DNA of 64,000 bases from Chamaecrista fasciculata. Taxonomy: Eukaryota; Streptophyta; Magnoliopsida; Fabales; Fabaceae. Under the pieces are notes generated by a model, which was given only the letters and a program-made list of their open reading frames with translations, was not told where the DNA came from and did no database searches. Every line of letters starts with the position of its first letter. The first letter of the stretch is position 1. Shown piece after piece: positions 12,247 through 23,120 of the stretch. A program made the translations under genes and the position numbers. The stretch covers positions 152,147-216,146 of the forward strand of contig QANZ01011582.1 in assembly GCA_003254925.1 (NCBI GenBank), read 5' to 3'.

Positions 12247-12675
12247 GGTCAAAGGCTCAAATTAGTCCCTCATGTATGAAGTAGATTTCAAATTTGTCTC
12301 TTATATTTCATTTGTTTCAGATTGGTCCGACATGTTTTCATATTGTTTTAGTTTGGTCCCAAAAAAATTGAATGTGTTCATATCTCTTTTATTTCAAACT
12401 CAAATGTGACGAATCCAGAGCTACAAGTTTTCTTTAACGAGCACTTTAAGACCATCAATAAATGAGGTCAAATCGAGTCATAAAAGTGGATAATTCGTTT
12501 CGTGGTCAAATAAGTGAAATTAGTCATATCTTTCCCGTTTCTAGTCCGAATGCGACGAACTCGAAACTATGTGCTAACTCTTGAAGAGTTTTATCTTTGC
12601 TCAGTTAAGATAGCTAGCAAATGAGGTGAAATCGCATCTCGAAAGCATATTTGTGACTAATTTGAGACTTTGGCC
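12247..12675. mobile_element. Mutator-like MITE, TTGGTCC-unit family
   Basis: Starts GGTCAAAGGCTCAAATTAGT and ends CTAATTTGAGACTTTGGCC, an imperfect inverse. The interior holds the shared core (CAAACTCAAATGTGACGAAT and CGAATGCGACGAACTC). Flanks TTCTTTTTT and TTATTTTTT match at 8 of 9 but are T-rich, and the left 9-mer is offset by one base. It resembles 31101-32142 and 44379-44846. Confidence 0.6.
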
Positions 12676-13310
12676 TTATTTTTTAAACCAAGTATCCATC
12701 ATCAAGAATAATAACTAATTCCTTAAGGTTGGCCATAATGCTTTCCATATCCAAAAATGAAATTCTAACCCTATTACTTAATTGAGAGATCAAGTGAGGA
12801 CCCACCAAACCACACTCATAATTCATAAAGCATTTGGATGTTTGATGAAGACAAATAGAGTCAATTTGTGATAGTAAGTTGCGTGGTAAGGATTGTAACA
12901 TGAAAGAAGAAATGTATTAAAATATATGTAAAGTACGTGAAGAACAACACAAAATTGATGAGAACCAGCTGGTTTTGACAAATGACAAGCCTGTCATTTG
13001 TGAGGAACAACACAAAACTAAAAGACGTGGTTTTCAATTTCATTTACTTTTGTGGCATTAAAAAATTAAGCACCAACCAACCAACACAAACAACTGGGTA
13101 CCCACATGGTTTTTGTAGTACTTATCTCCATTCCAATTCCAATTTCAGAGCAACATGGTCAAGCCGTACAAATACATAGATTGATATTTTAATAATATCT
13201 GACTCTTTCTGCGTTGTTTCCTTCCCAACAACTCTTTCTGTATAATCTATGTTCTTGTTGAAGATTAAACGCACCAAGACACTTTCTCAATATTGTGGGG
13301 GCTTAAATTG
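12676..13310. other. bZIP upstream intergenic
   Basis: No gene is seen. A near-palindrome GACAAATGACAAGCCTGTCA lies at about 12977. The distal promoter of the bZIP gene is presumably here. Confidence 0.4.
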
Positions 13311-13312
13311 TC

Positions 13313-13319
13313 TATAAAT
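13313..13319 (+). promoter_or_regulatory. Candidate TATA box of the bZIP gene
   Basis: TATAAAT in the context GTCTATAAATTCCACC, followed by a CT-rich stretch typical of a plant leader. With a start site about 30 bp downstream the leader would be about 690 nt, the long leader expected for S1 bZIP mRNAs. A second TATATATATA at about 13508 is an alternative. Confidence 0.45.
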
Positions 13320-13678
13320 TCCACCATCCAATCCTTCTCAAAATCTCTTTCCTTTCTCATATCATCCTCCTCCTTCAAATTTGTTATTCTCTCTGCTTTC
13401 TTTTGTGCCTTTTTCTTATCTGTTTATCAGCCCACAGTCTCTGATATTCTTTAACTCCATCTTCGGCTTTATTTGACTCTAAAGCTCTGGAATATAAATT
13501 CTCTGTCCATATATATATACCCTTAATTATCTTCTTCTAGCCTCTACACTGCAATTTCCATATATATCCATCTCCTTCCCTTTCTTGCTCTTACTTGCTC
13601 AACTTAATTTGGTGCTTAGAGATACTTCATCATCAATATCTATCTCCTCTAATCTGTGAATCTGCCTTCTCTAGCTTT

Positions 13679-13789
13679 ATGATAAAATCCACTCACATGG
13701 TGGAACTCCAATCTTTCTCTGTTGTTTTCCTTTACTGGTTCTACGTTTTCTCATTGACCACATCCCGTTCCTTTCCTAACCTATCATAA
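13679..13789 (+). CDS. Sucrose-control uORF (SC-uORF) of the bZIP gene
   Basis: A 36-codon upstream ORF in the bZIP leader whose residues 11-25 read QSFSVVFLYWFYVFS, the hallmark of the conserved peptide uORF of S1-type bZIP genes (the AtbZIP11 group). In that group, high sucrose makes the nascent peptide stall ribosomes and represses translation of the main ORF. It has ATG codons at 13679 and 13697 in the same frame, recalling the two in-frame starts described for Arabidopsis. It ends 249 nt before the main ATG. In the known family, as I recall it, the peptide stops right after ...YVFS. Here the frame continues for 11 residues (LTTSRSFPNLS) to a TAA, which is odd. A TGA sits in the +1 frame immediately after the TCA codon. 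Identification of the peptide is secure; whether it still works with the tail is not known. Confidence 0.9.
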   Translation: MIKSTHMVELQSFSVVFLYWFYVFSLTTSRSFPNLS

Positions 13790-14038
13790 ACCTTCTTTGT
13801 AGCTTAGTTTCTTTCATTGCTATCATTGATTGATATTGATAAGTCATTCCCTAACCACTTGGTCTGTTATAACCACTTTAACTAACTTAACTATCTCGCA
13901 GCCTCCTTCCTCTTATTGATTAAGCATCAGAGTGACTAAGGGGGACTCAAACTTGCTAAGCAACAACTAGCTAGAAGATAGTTGTGTGTTATTGATTACA
14001 TAGCTTAGTTTGAAACATAAAGAAAGAAAAGAAAAGAC

Positions 14039-14509
14039 ATGGCCTCTCCTAGTGGTAGTGGTAATAGCAGCAGCTATCTTCAAAACTCTGGCTCTGATGG
14101 AGATGTGCAGCAGCATATTATGGATGAAAGGAAGAGGAAAAGAATGGTTTCCAATCGCGAATCGGCGCGTCGTTCCCGGATTAAGAAACAGCAACATCTG
14201 GATGATCTGATTACCCAAATGGATCAGCTCAAGAAGGAGAACAACCATATCATCACAAGCATCAACATGAGCACCAAGCTCTACTTAGAAATTGAAGCAG
14301 AGAATGCAATTCTCAGGGCTCAAATGGCAGAGTTAAGCAACAGATTGTGCTCTCTCAACGACATCATTCATTTAATAGACTCTAGGAATTATCTCTTTGA
14401 TGACATTGGAGACACACAAATTAATAATGATTTGGGGTTCATCAACCCATGGAATTCTGTGTCTCTGAATCAACCAATCATGGCCTCTGCTGACATGTTA
14501 ATGTATTGA
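14039..14509 (+). CDS. S1-group bZIP transcription factor (bZIP11/2/44-like)
   Basis: A 156-aa intronless basic leucine zipper protein that would bind ACGT-core DNA, typically as a heterodimer with group C bZIPs, in sugar and energy signalling. The basic region has the invariant N-x7-R (Asn39, Arg47 in NRESARRSR). The heptads follow at Leu57, Leu64, Ile71, Ile85, Leu92, Leu99 and Leu106, giving the long zipper typical of group S. The N terminus is short and Ser/Gly rich and the C terminus ends in MLMY. The small size and absence of introns fit S1 members, and the SC-uORF at 13679-13789 confirms the subgroup and implies repression of its translation by sucrose. The start is the first ATG that keeps the MASPSGSG N terminus. 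Nothing suggests damage. Confidence 0.95.
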   Translation: MASPSGSGNSSSYLQNSGSDGDVQQHIMDERKRKRMVSNRESARRSRIKKQQHLDDLITQMDQLKKENNHIITSINMSTKLYLEIEAENAILRAQMAELSNRLCSLNDIIHLIDSRNYLFDDIGDTQINNDLGFINPWNSVSLNQPIMASADMLMY

Positions 14510-14965
14510 TGAATTTTCATCTCTCATAAATTTATTTTGCTTTTCTTTGTTGTCATTCGATTCTTTGAGTGCTCCTTATGTTATGGTAATGAACAATGAC
14601 TACCAAATTGTAGAATCTTATTTCTTACGCCTAGAACTGTGATTTGTTTGACACTTGAAATTATTTCAGAACAAATATATTTTGTGATTTCATAGCTGTC
14701 ACCCAAGCATTAATTATTGTCTGACTTCATGTCTTATGATTAAGACTGCGTTCGTCCATATAAATACAATCTACTATGTTGTGAAGAGCAATATTTTCAG
14801 GCAAAATTGTACTAAACTTACAGCATTTTCAGGAAAAAATGTGAGCGACAAAGTATGTTGGCCTTGAAGAAGAATCACCTTGACCTTGAGAAAATCATAC
14901 ATAAAGCATCTTCAAGGCGAAAACTAGAGATAGAGAGCTAATATAATAATATTTATGCAAGAGTC
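14510..14965. other. bZIP 3' flank
   Basis: Probable 3' UTR and intergenic DNA with no second gene. Confidence 0.4.
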
Positions 14966-15240
14966 ACCACCAAAAAAAAGGGGTGTTGCAGAATCATCAC
15001 AATTCCATGTGACAGTTTTTTGTGATATTGGAAGTCTTAAAGAAAACTGTTGCAAAACCAGGGATTTGCGACGGTTATTTCAACCCATTGATGGTTGACA
15101 AACCGTTGCAATCACATATATTTGTTCAGTTATTTAACTGTAACAAAACCAAGGTTTGCTATCGATATTTAACCGTCACAAATAGGCATTTTTGTGACAA
15201 TTTTTAACTGTCACAAATGTATGTCCAAAATCAATAAATT
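14966..15240. mobile_element. CACTA-like terminus, decayed
   Basis: Starts CACCACCAAAAAAAAGGGG, close to a CACTA terminal repeat. It is followed by several inverted and direct motifs of the type TTGCGACGGTTATTTCAACC and ACTGTCACAAAT, which look like the subterminal repeats of CACTA elements. A short minus-strand ORF at about 16640-16720 (LPNTIFGRASNIGSTLENNS) may be transposase C-terminal remains of the same element. The right end was not found. Confidence 0.35.
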
Positions 15241-15249
15241 TTACAACAA

Positions 15250-16130
15250 TTTGTTTTTTTTATCAAGAAAATAGAAATTTATTAAACATGCTTAAAAGCA
15301 ATTACATCAGAAATACAGGGAGGTAAATCCTCTAACCAAACCTCAGTCTGATAAAGAGAGAGAGTGCTTTGCCAATCTATGGGCAGCCTCATTACAAATT
15401 CTTCTACACCAAACTAAATCACAAGAAACAAATTGATTTTTCAAATGAAAAATATTTCCCATGACAGTTCCAAACAAAGATAGGTCAGTAGTAGTATTGA
15501 GATTATAATTTGATACCTTTTGACAATCAAACTCCACTACTATTTTGTAACACCATAAATCTAGAGCAAACTTCATACCAAATTCCACAGCTATAGCCTC
15601 TAATAAATCAGGAGCTAACCTGGCATGAATTCTTTTGGCAGTTTCTTCTAAAATCTCTGATCACACAACTAATACCCCTTCCAGTATCATTGGTAGCACC
15701 ATCAACATTCACTTTGAAAATTCCGACAGGGGGAGGCAACCAACTATGCACGGCGGGGGAGGGTAAAGTGCCAGAACTAACTTGGTTAAGACTGTCTAAG
15801 CCACTCTTGGCAATTAGACAATCATTCCACAATAGGTCCCAGGGCTTCAAATTGGCAGCAGGTTGGAGTCTCAACTGGTTCCTTCTCTCCCATAATTTAT
15901 ATGCAATCACAGTAAAAAGATGAAAATCTTTTTCATTCCATTGAGTAAAAAGCAAGACTCAACCACTCCAGGAAAGTATAATCAGTGTCGGACTCCTGCA
16001 CAAAAGAAATACTAGCACAGTTTCAAAAAGTGGATAGAGAAGGGCATGAGACAACCGCATGGAGAACTGTCTCATCTTCCAAATTGCACACAGGGCAAGT
16101 TGGTGAAGTGTCAATTCCTCTATAATTTAA
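15250..16130 (-). pseudogene. 5'-truncated LINE: zf-RVT and RNase H remains
   Basis: Read on the minus strand from about 16125, the order is a zinc-binding reverse-transcriptase segment (CPVCNLEDETVLHAVVSCP), a linker, then a plant RNase H domain with FKVNVDGA (first catalytic Asp), EAIAVEFG (Glu), VVEFDCQ (Asp) and CNEAAHRLA near the end. This is the C-terminal part of a plant LINE (L1-type) ORF2 protein. The reading frame breaks inside the RNase H domain near 15660 and there is an in-frame stop in the linker, so it is dead. A T run at 15251-15260 fits a poly(A) tail on the minus strand. The missing upstream reverse transcriptase is the usual 5' truncation. Confidence 0.8.
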
Positions 16131-16797
16131 TCATTGCAAAGCCTAATTTATAAGTTCTAACATTTATGAACCTGTTTTTTACTCCTATTTTCACAAATCT
16201 TATAAATTTTCAATACAAACAGTTAAAATAACCCAATCCACACATTCAAAACAAGACAAAAATTAAAATCCATTTTATATTTAAATAATTTTACTCATAC
16301 ATTAATCGAGCCAAATTATTAATCGAGTCAAATTAGATTGCAAATCCATAAAACAAAATTATACATAATTCACATCTAATGAATTTCAATTATACATAAT
16401 AAATATCTATCCTGATTTGTTGGGCCACCACTTTCGCTTGGTGCGCTTCCTTGACTTGGTCATAGTAGTGATTATTCCTGAAAAATAAATATTTTATTAA
16501 TTATAAATAGCTTCTTAAATATGAAATTGAGATTACCCTCCGATTCAAGCAGCTGCAATAGTCTCAGGTGATAGATTATCGATCAATCACCGCAATAGGT
16601 CTTTGAGTTGGTCCACTTCATTATCCAAGTTAGAGATATGACCACATTACTTCCATCTTAGCAGAGTTATTCTCTAATGTTGACCCTATATTAGAAGCAC
16701 GACCAAATATTGTGTTGGGCAAGCCCCTAAACCCAACCCACGAACTCGACTAGGGTGCTCTCTACTGTCTAAAGCTTGTGCCAATAAATATGTGGTC
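16131..16797. other. AT-rich region, possible CACTA remains
   Basis: No intact gene. A minus-strand fragment encoding SRKRTKRKWWPNKSG-like sequence (about 16420-16460) and the LPNTIFGRASNIG fragment could be remnants of a CACTA transposase. This is inference only. Confidence 0.3.
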
Positions 16798-17829
16798 GAA
16801 ATTGTTGGAGATTATGGAGCAAAACGCAGTGGAAAAGGTAAAATTAAAATTTTTATAATCTCCTCCAAAGGATCCACTACTTGTGTTTATACCAGAGAGA
16901 AAAAGACGTTTACCTAAATCAGACGGTTGCATTGAAAAACGCAATTCCAAGAAGTCCACAGACTCGTGTCCTTCCTCTGCCGGTGATCCACACGAACAGT
17001 TTGGCAGATACTCAGGTGCTAGCCTCCAATCTCTTCTCCAAGAGATTCTAGGAACCGATCTACAATCTTGGAATTCCAAGAACACTTCTTGAAATATCCA
17101 AGAACAAGTGGCGCAGTACCAAGAACGAACTTCTTGGCCACTCACTCTAGGGTTTTTAGCCTCTCTCTCTTCCTCACACACAAATTGCCTCTAAAACCCT
17201 AAGTTTAGGGTTAGTCGAACTCTCCCTATTTTCCTCTCGGGTTATGCGACTTTCCTTCTTCTCTCTTCTCTCCATGGTTTAGGCGACTTGTGTGGTTTAT
17301 AAAGAGTCTCCACTCATTAAATTAGAGAATCACAAAATCTTGATTATAAAATTACACTAATATTATAATTCAAGATTAAGATGCAATCTTTATTTAAATT
17401 TCAAGATCATATTTTGAAATCCAGAATGCACACTTCCCATTGGTTGGAATGAGTCAAGAGGATTTGAATTCTTAATTAAAATATTACATTAATATCTTAA
17501 CTTAAAATTCAAAATGCATTCTTGAAATTCAAAATGCAAGATCAAATCTTGCATTTGAATCTTGAAGAATGCGCCCCCCCTATATTAGTTTTATAGGAAT
17601 TTAATAAATAAGATAACAATCCCAACTCTTAGGAAGTTATAACCAACTTATTAATATCCTTAACAAATTGAATTAAAATATTACCCTAATATCTTAATTC
17701 AAATTCAAATCTTGAATTCAAATTTAAATCCTGAATTCCAAATAACAAAATCATATTTCATTAATCAAATACAAGGGTGAGGCGCCACCCTCCTCTTGTT
17801 ATCCAATATTAGAGAATTTAATAAATCAA

Positions 17830-19149
17830 GGCCAAAGTCCTATTTTGGTTCCTCTGTTATGCTCATTGTTCCAAATAGGTCCCTCAGTTATTTTTTGTTC
17901 CATATTGGTCCCTCATTTATCTAAAACTTGTCAAATTTGGTCCCTCTAACGTTTTCCATCTATTTTTCCGTTAAAAAAAGAGGAAAAATAAACTTTCATC
18001 CTCAAAAGTTTTATTTTCTTATCTCTTTCTCTGTCACTGCCCTATTTTTCTCTTTTTCTTTTTATAATAGAATTAAAACGTAAGAAAATTCATAATTCCA
18101 ACATCATTTGGGACAAATACTCCTGTAAAACCTTCGATTGCATCAATTGCTTAAACCCAATTTAGGGTTCGATTCATCTCGCGAGGTCATGAGATTCACG
18201 AGCCACCACAAGTCGGAATTGGATCTCCAGATTGCCCTGTTCTTGCAGATTGCAAAATCGGCAAATTCTGTTATTCAGTTAGGAATTGATATTGGTGGAG
18301 GAATTGGGACTTTTGCTTATTTTGGAAAACCCTTTTCTGTAGTGTGTCTTCTTGTCTTACTGAGATATATACATGCAATTAATTATTACTCGAAACCGAA
18401 ATTGCTTTGTGGGTGTTTTTCTTCTAGTTGCTTCCTTAAACAACCCTTTTTTTCCTTTCGTTTTATTCAATTCAAGCAGCAAGAAAAAAAAACCCAATTC
18501 TGGGCTTTCTAATATTATGCTTTTTTTTCTGAGACTCCCTTCCTAATTGCTAGCTCTGAATTTGTTGAAAGTTGAAACCTTTTTCTCTTACTTGCTTACT
18601 TACAGATTTTATTTCATATATATTGGGTTTTAACTATTTCTAATCGTTATTCTTATAGGTAGGTCAAAGATTTTGATACTATAATCTAAATCAGAATGGT
18701 ACGTTTTAAACTTGAGAAATATTTTGGAGGATTCGATCCATAAAATTGCCGATGGCCACAGTCACAGATAGAGAATTGAGGGAGATTTTGGAATTGAAAA
18801 GTTCAGGAGTTCTGGGTTTTCAGTGGGAAATTGACCGGAAAAAATGGTGGATGAGAGAGGGAGAGATTTTGTGTTTTTGGGCAAATTTACTTAAAATTTT
18901 AATTTACTTTATTTTCTTACGTTTTGATCCTATTATAAAAAGAAAAGGACCTTAATATAAAAAAATGAAACTTTTAGAGATGAAAGTTTATTTTTCCTCT
19001 TTTTTTAACAGAAAAATGGATAGAAAACGTTGGAGGGACTAATTTTGACAAGTTTTGGATAACTGAGGGACCAATATGGAACGAAAAATCACCGAGGGAC
19101 CTATTTGGAAAGAGAAGCATAACAGAGGGATCAAAATAAGACTTTGGCC
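17830..19149. mobile_element. Pack-MULE carrying a methyltransferase-like fragment
   Basis: About 250-bp terminal inverted repeats (17830-18085 and 18895-19149) start GGCCAAAGTC and contain three to four TTGGTCCCTCAGTTAT units. An exact 9-bp target duplication ATAAATCAA lies at 17821-17829 and 19150-19158. The interior contains host-like sequence. At 18180-18320 a frame encodes SELDLQIALF followed by QLGIDIGGGIGTFAYF, which resembles motif I of the S-adenosylmethionine-dependent methyltransferases (LDIGGGxGTFA). Upstream, in another frame, is WDKYSCKTFDC. Intron-like sequence follows the fragment, so DNA rather than cDNA was captured. There is no transposase. Same family as 710-1583. Confidence 0.85.
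18138..18330 (+). pseudogene. Captured SAM-methyltransferase fragment
   Basis: An open frame inside the Pack-MULE covering the Gly-rich SAM-binding loop GIDIGGGIGTFA. The preceding conserved-looking segment is in a different frame, so the fragment is frameshifted and cannot make the domain. The match to plant putative methyltransferases of the At1g29790 type is from memory and only at the motif level. Confidence 0.45.
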
Positions 19150-20237
19150 ATAAATCAATAATCCCCTAACTCTTAGGAGACTTAGTCAATTCATTATTCC
19201 CCAATATTTTAAACAAAAATTCAATTGTAAATAGATTATCAAATTAACTATTTAACAAATAATATATTTAAACTTGTCTAACAAATTTAAATATCACAAA
19301 TGTAAATTTTATTTAAGACAAGACTTCATGTCCTAAGACATTAAACTATGTCTTAAATTGTGTCACTAAAGTGACTCACGAATTAACCCTAATTCGTGTC
19401 TCATTAAGTATCCTGATCCTGCTCATGTGTGACCCAGCATGCCTCATGTGAAATTGGCAGCAAGCCATCTCCATGACTCACAAGTCGAGAGTGGACTCTA
19501 GCAAGCCATCACGACTACCCAAAACACGTGAGTTATCGTTTTAACATCAACGACTTAACCTTAGTACCACCTTGTCATAATCCCTATTGTCACACGATAT
19601 TTTGGTCATGGATAAGGCATGGGAAAATTATCATTGTAATCCAAACCATAACTTTCTCGATTCCTTGAGTTAGTCCCATTACCCTGTGTGGCCTCACATT
19701 CCTTGGACAAACTCATCGAGGGGCCCAGTCAAATATCTCTCAACTTAATGAGGAACAAAATTCCTTATTGGTCAACCACATTCCTCAGCACGGCAAACAA
19801 CTAAACTCGTACCTAGCCTGTATGGCTACCCAGTTACGGGCAACGTTGGACTAGGCCAAAGTTCGGCATCTACAACGCCGGAATAATGAAGACCTCAGGT
19901 CTAAGGGCATCGTGACAGGTGTACAGGAGAGACTAGCTTATGATTAAACCCATGCAGGACTCTCCAGGTCGGTCCAGCAACTTGTAACCTTTTACATAAT
20001 TGCACCATGACTCTCGAGAAGCATCACATGCGTGTATCTCTATATACCGAAGTCATGCTGGTCTTAGTTCATTTACGTTCCCACGTGAATAATTATCACA
20101 TAATTAATTAAGGATTGTTATCACAGTAAACATGCTAATAATATGATAACGACATAATTTATCATTCATAAATCAGTCAAACAATATGTTCATACATATA
20201 AAATGATTGGCCCTAGGGCACAATCTCCATCAAAAAT

Positions 20238-22690
20238 AGCTTGAGTAGAAGAAGACTGATACTGGATGTCAAAACAGTAGTATAAAAGCAGAAAAACCAT
20301 TAACGGAAACAGAAATCGTACAGTGTATATTCTGGTTCAATTTTGAACCAGAAAATTGGTTAAAAACTGAAACAGTTTCTGGTTCACAGATGGTTCAGAG
20401 ATGGTTCAATTCTGAACCAGTTTATTTGAACCAGAATCTGGTTCAATTTAGTGCTATTTTATGATTTTATCTAATTCAATTTATTTTTTTTTTGGTAAAG
20501 TGGTAATTCATATGAATAATACTTAAATTCCAGTCAGAGATAAATTGATAATGACAGCTAAAAAATCAAAGAAATTTAAGATATTCTCAATTGTATGTTA
20601 GTCAAATAATCAATGCCTCTCAATATGATGGCATATATATATAACCATTACTCAATAGTTTCAATTACTTACTACAAAACCATTCATCATAAACAAAAGT
20701 TTCAATTACTTACTCCAATATTTGCAGCCTCATCATTAACCCATGATCCATTGCGTCTCATGTATGGCTATCCACACAGCTCCACAATCAACTTCATCTC
20801 CTATCTCATGTTCCTATAGTGGTTAAAAATGTCAAGAATTAAACTTCATTATCTCTCAATTTGAAAAGTAATAGTAAATAAATGTAAACCAGAATTAACA
20901 GCACGTCTTATTTGAATTTGACCATTTAAAACTAGAAATTCAAAACCTATCTCCCTTCTCTCACAATTACTCAATAAACAAACATTTCCTCAAATAATGA
21001 CAGTAGTAAAGTGGTGGTCTAGAGTAATTATAGATGTAGAAAAAAGAAATAAATAAATAACTAGCAAAAATGACAGTAGTAAAGTGGTGGTCCAGTCAGG
21101 CCAAAAAAAAAAGTGGTGGTCCAGACTATTGATTTTAACTATTATCTTAATTTGCTCCTTGAGTAATTATAGATGTAGAAAAAAGAAAGAAAGAAAAAAT
21201 AACTAGCAAAATGACAGCATAAGGTCCATTATCAAAAGTTTGTCACATATTACTTTCATCTCCCATAAAGAATTACAAACTTTAGAAATGTTACTTGAAT
21301 ACCCAAAGACAAGGCCTTCTTTGCAAACTCTGGTAGGCAATGGAATGGTTCTAGCCAGCGTACTACAATGTTTTTAAATTAACATCAATTAGACCATATA
21401 TATAGCATCCATCATCACGTGAGTTAATTTAACTTCATTCTTTTAGTTTTTGTTAATAGAACTCACAAGTATATCCAACCATATGCAATATATATGTACT
21501 ATCGATAAACAGTTTTCTGCAATATGTGAAACAACTCAATATGCCTTGTCATTATTAATCAAATGCTAAAACCATAAACAGTTTATGTTCATGCAATTAT
21601 ATTATTAATCTAATGCTAAAATCAAAACAGAGACATAACACCAACAAGTGTTCGTTCATTTCAGTTTAATGTAGTTCATCATACTTAAGAAACTTTCATT
21701 ATCACAGAGCTGAACACCTATCTTTATGCACCAGCATAGACCCAAGTACCAGCACAAAAGAACTATTTTGCCAATCATCATCATCATCATCATCATCAAA
21801 TTCCTCGACATACAATCTGACATCCAAAAAGTTAATTAACGATATGTGTAAGACACAACATCTCTTTTTTGCATTTGTTTTGTACAGAAGGTAAAGACAG
21901 GAAAAGGAATTAATTAATTTTATGTTTTAATTATTTATTTTAATTTGCTCTGTATATTTCAGATTTTCTTTGCATAGGAACTTGGAGGTTTCCTGTCTCA
22001 TTGTTTGAGAAAGTAAATTTAGTTGCAGCACATATCTATATCTATATATCTCTCTATATATGATCTTCAATTAATATCATTCTCAACTGGGTGTTTATGG
22101 TTCAAATCAGAGTAGTTGTTGTTTGTGGTTCAGATCAGAGTGATTCTCTTGATCTGTTTCTCTTATGCATTTGCCAAAGCCTTTTCATATCAAGAAGCCC
22201 TCTTCTTATCAGATCCATTGCGTAAAATCTTATTAAACTATACACTTATTACACAATACATATGGCAGGCTCATCTTCAATATTAATAATCTCCAATCTA
22301 ATAATTAAAATAGAAGTTTATGAATCATTTTTATTATCAAGTGCTATGTGAAAGAATCAATCTCATCACCATGCACATAAATAATCTGTGAGCACATTCT
22401 CATCATGATACATTAAGACTCTAACTTAATAGGTCCATTCTCTTTAAAGTAGCATAAAAGACTCAATCCACATTCAAGCCAAAGCCACATGAAAAGAAAA
22501 GAATAAACCACATAGGTATATATCACGATTCATAAACATACATAGCCACATAAGTTTATTTGATTTCTTCGAATAATCCCACCCAGATTTTTGAAATAGG
22601 AAAATAAGGATTATAGTGAAAACCAAACTACCTCTGGTGGAGAAGGAATTTTGTTTACGGATGCTGGTGTTAGGATGTTGTGTAGTCACC
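20238..22690. other. Intergenic, no gene
   Basis: A cluster of GGTTCA/TGAACC motifs in both orientations lies at about 20335-20455. A local duplication of TGACAGTAGTAAAGTGGTGGTC occurs at about 20999 and 21070, and a (TCA)n run at 21775-21799. No coding sequence is supported. Confidence 0.5.
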
Positions 22691-23120
22691 TGCCAAATAG
22701 AACCAGTGGTGGAGAGTGATTGCAGGGAACAAACAACTCAGTGGCTGTGATGGCGAAAATGTAGAGCGATTTGTACTTGTGCAGATGACGCCACAGAAAT
22801 TGTGAAAATGGAGAACCACCACGAAACTTGACCTCGGCTAAAATGGAAGAAGGAGCAGAGAGGAACTAGTGGCATCAGGAATGAATGGCGATAGAGAAGA
22901 TTTTTAGGGATTTTGAGGCTAAACTGATGTGGGGCTTTACTTTTGGCTAAGAGGTACGTGTTTTGGAAGAAGAATTTAAGTGATTTTAGCAGAAAAGAAG
23001 TGAAAACATATGTATGAAGTGTGACTTCAGAATTCAGACTATAATCACCATATTCACTTTTCCTATAAAACTGACTCCAATGACTCATTTTTCACCTCCA
23101 TGGTTTGGACCCAACCTGGG

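Larger units (their letters stand above)
16803..20232. mobile_element. Probable solo LTR interrupted by a Pack-MULE
   Basis: Starts TGTTGGAGATTATGG and ends GGCACAATCTCCATCA. The termini TGTTGGAGATT/AATCTCCATCA are short inverted repeats beginning TG and ending CA, as in LTRs. Flanking 5-mers GAAAT (16798-16802) and AAAAT (20233-20237) match at 4 of 5. Subtracting the Pack-MULE and its duplication leaves about 2.1 kb. No gag, protease, integrase or reverse transcriptase is visible on either side, so a solo LTR formed by LTR recombination is the simplest reading. A large non-coding retroelement derivative is an alternative. Confidence 0.55.

Noticed and set aside
13967..14248. A 93-codon ORF on the minus strand over the bZIP gene
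   Set aside because: It is a shadow of the bZIP reading frame, made of antisense codons of the basic region.
16762..17181. A 139-codon minus-strand ORF in the LTR
   Set aside because: There is no retroviral or other domain. It lies in LTR sequence and its amino-acid composition follows the CT-rich strand.
22738..23088. A 116-codon minus-strand ORF just downstream of the PPR gene
   Set aside because: It has no recognisable domain, is rich in Ser, Phe and His from AT-rich DNA, and lies where the PPR 3' UTR is expected.
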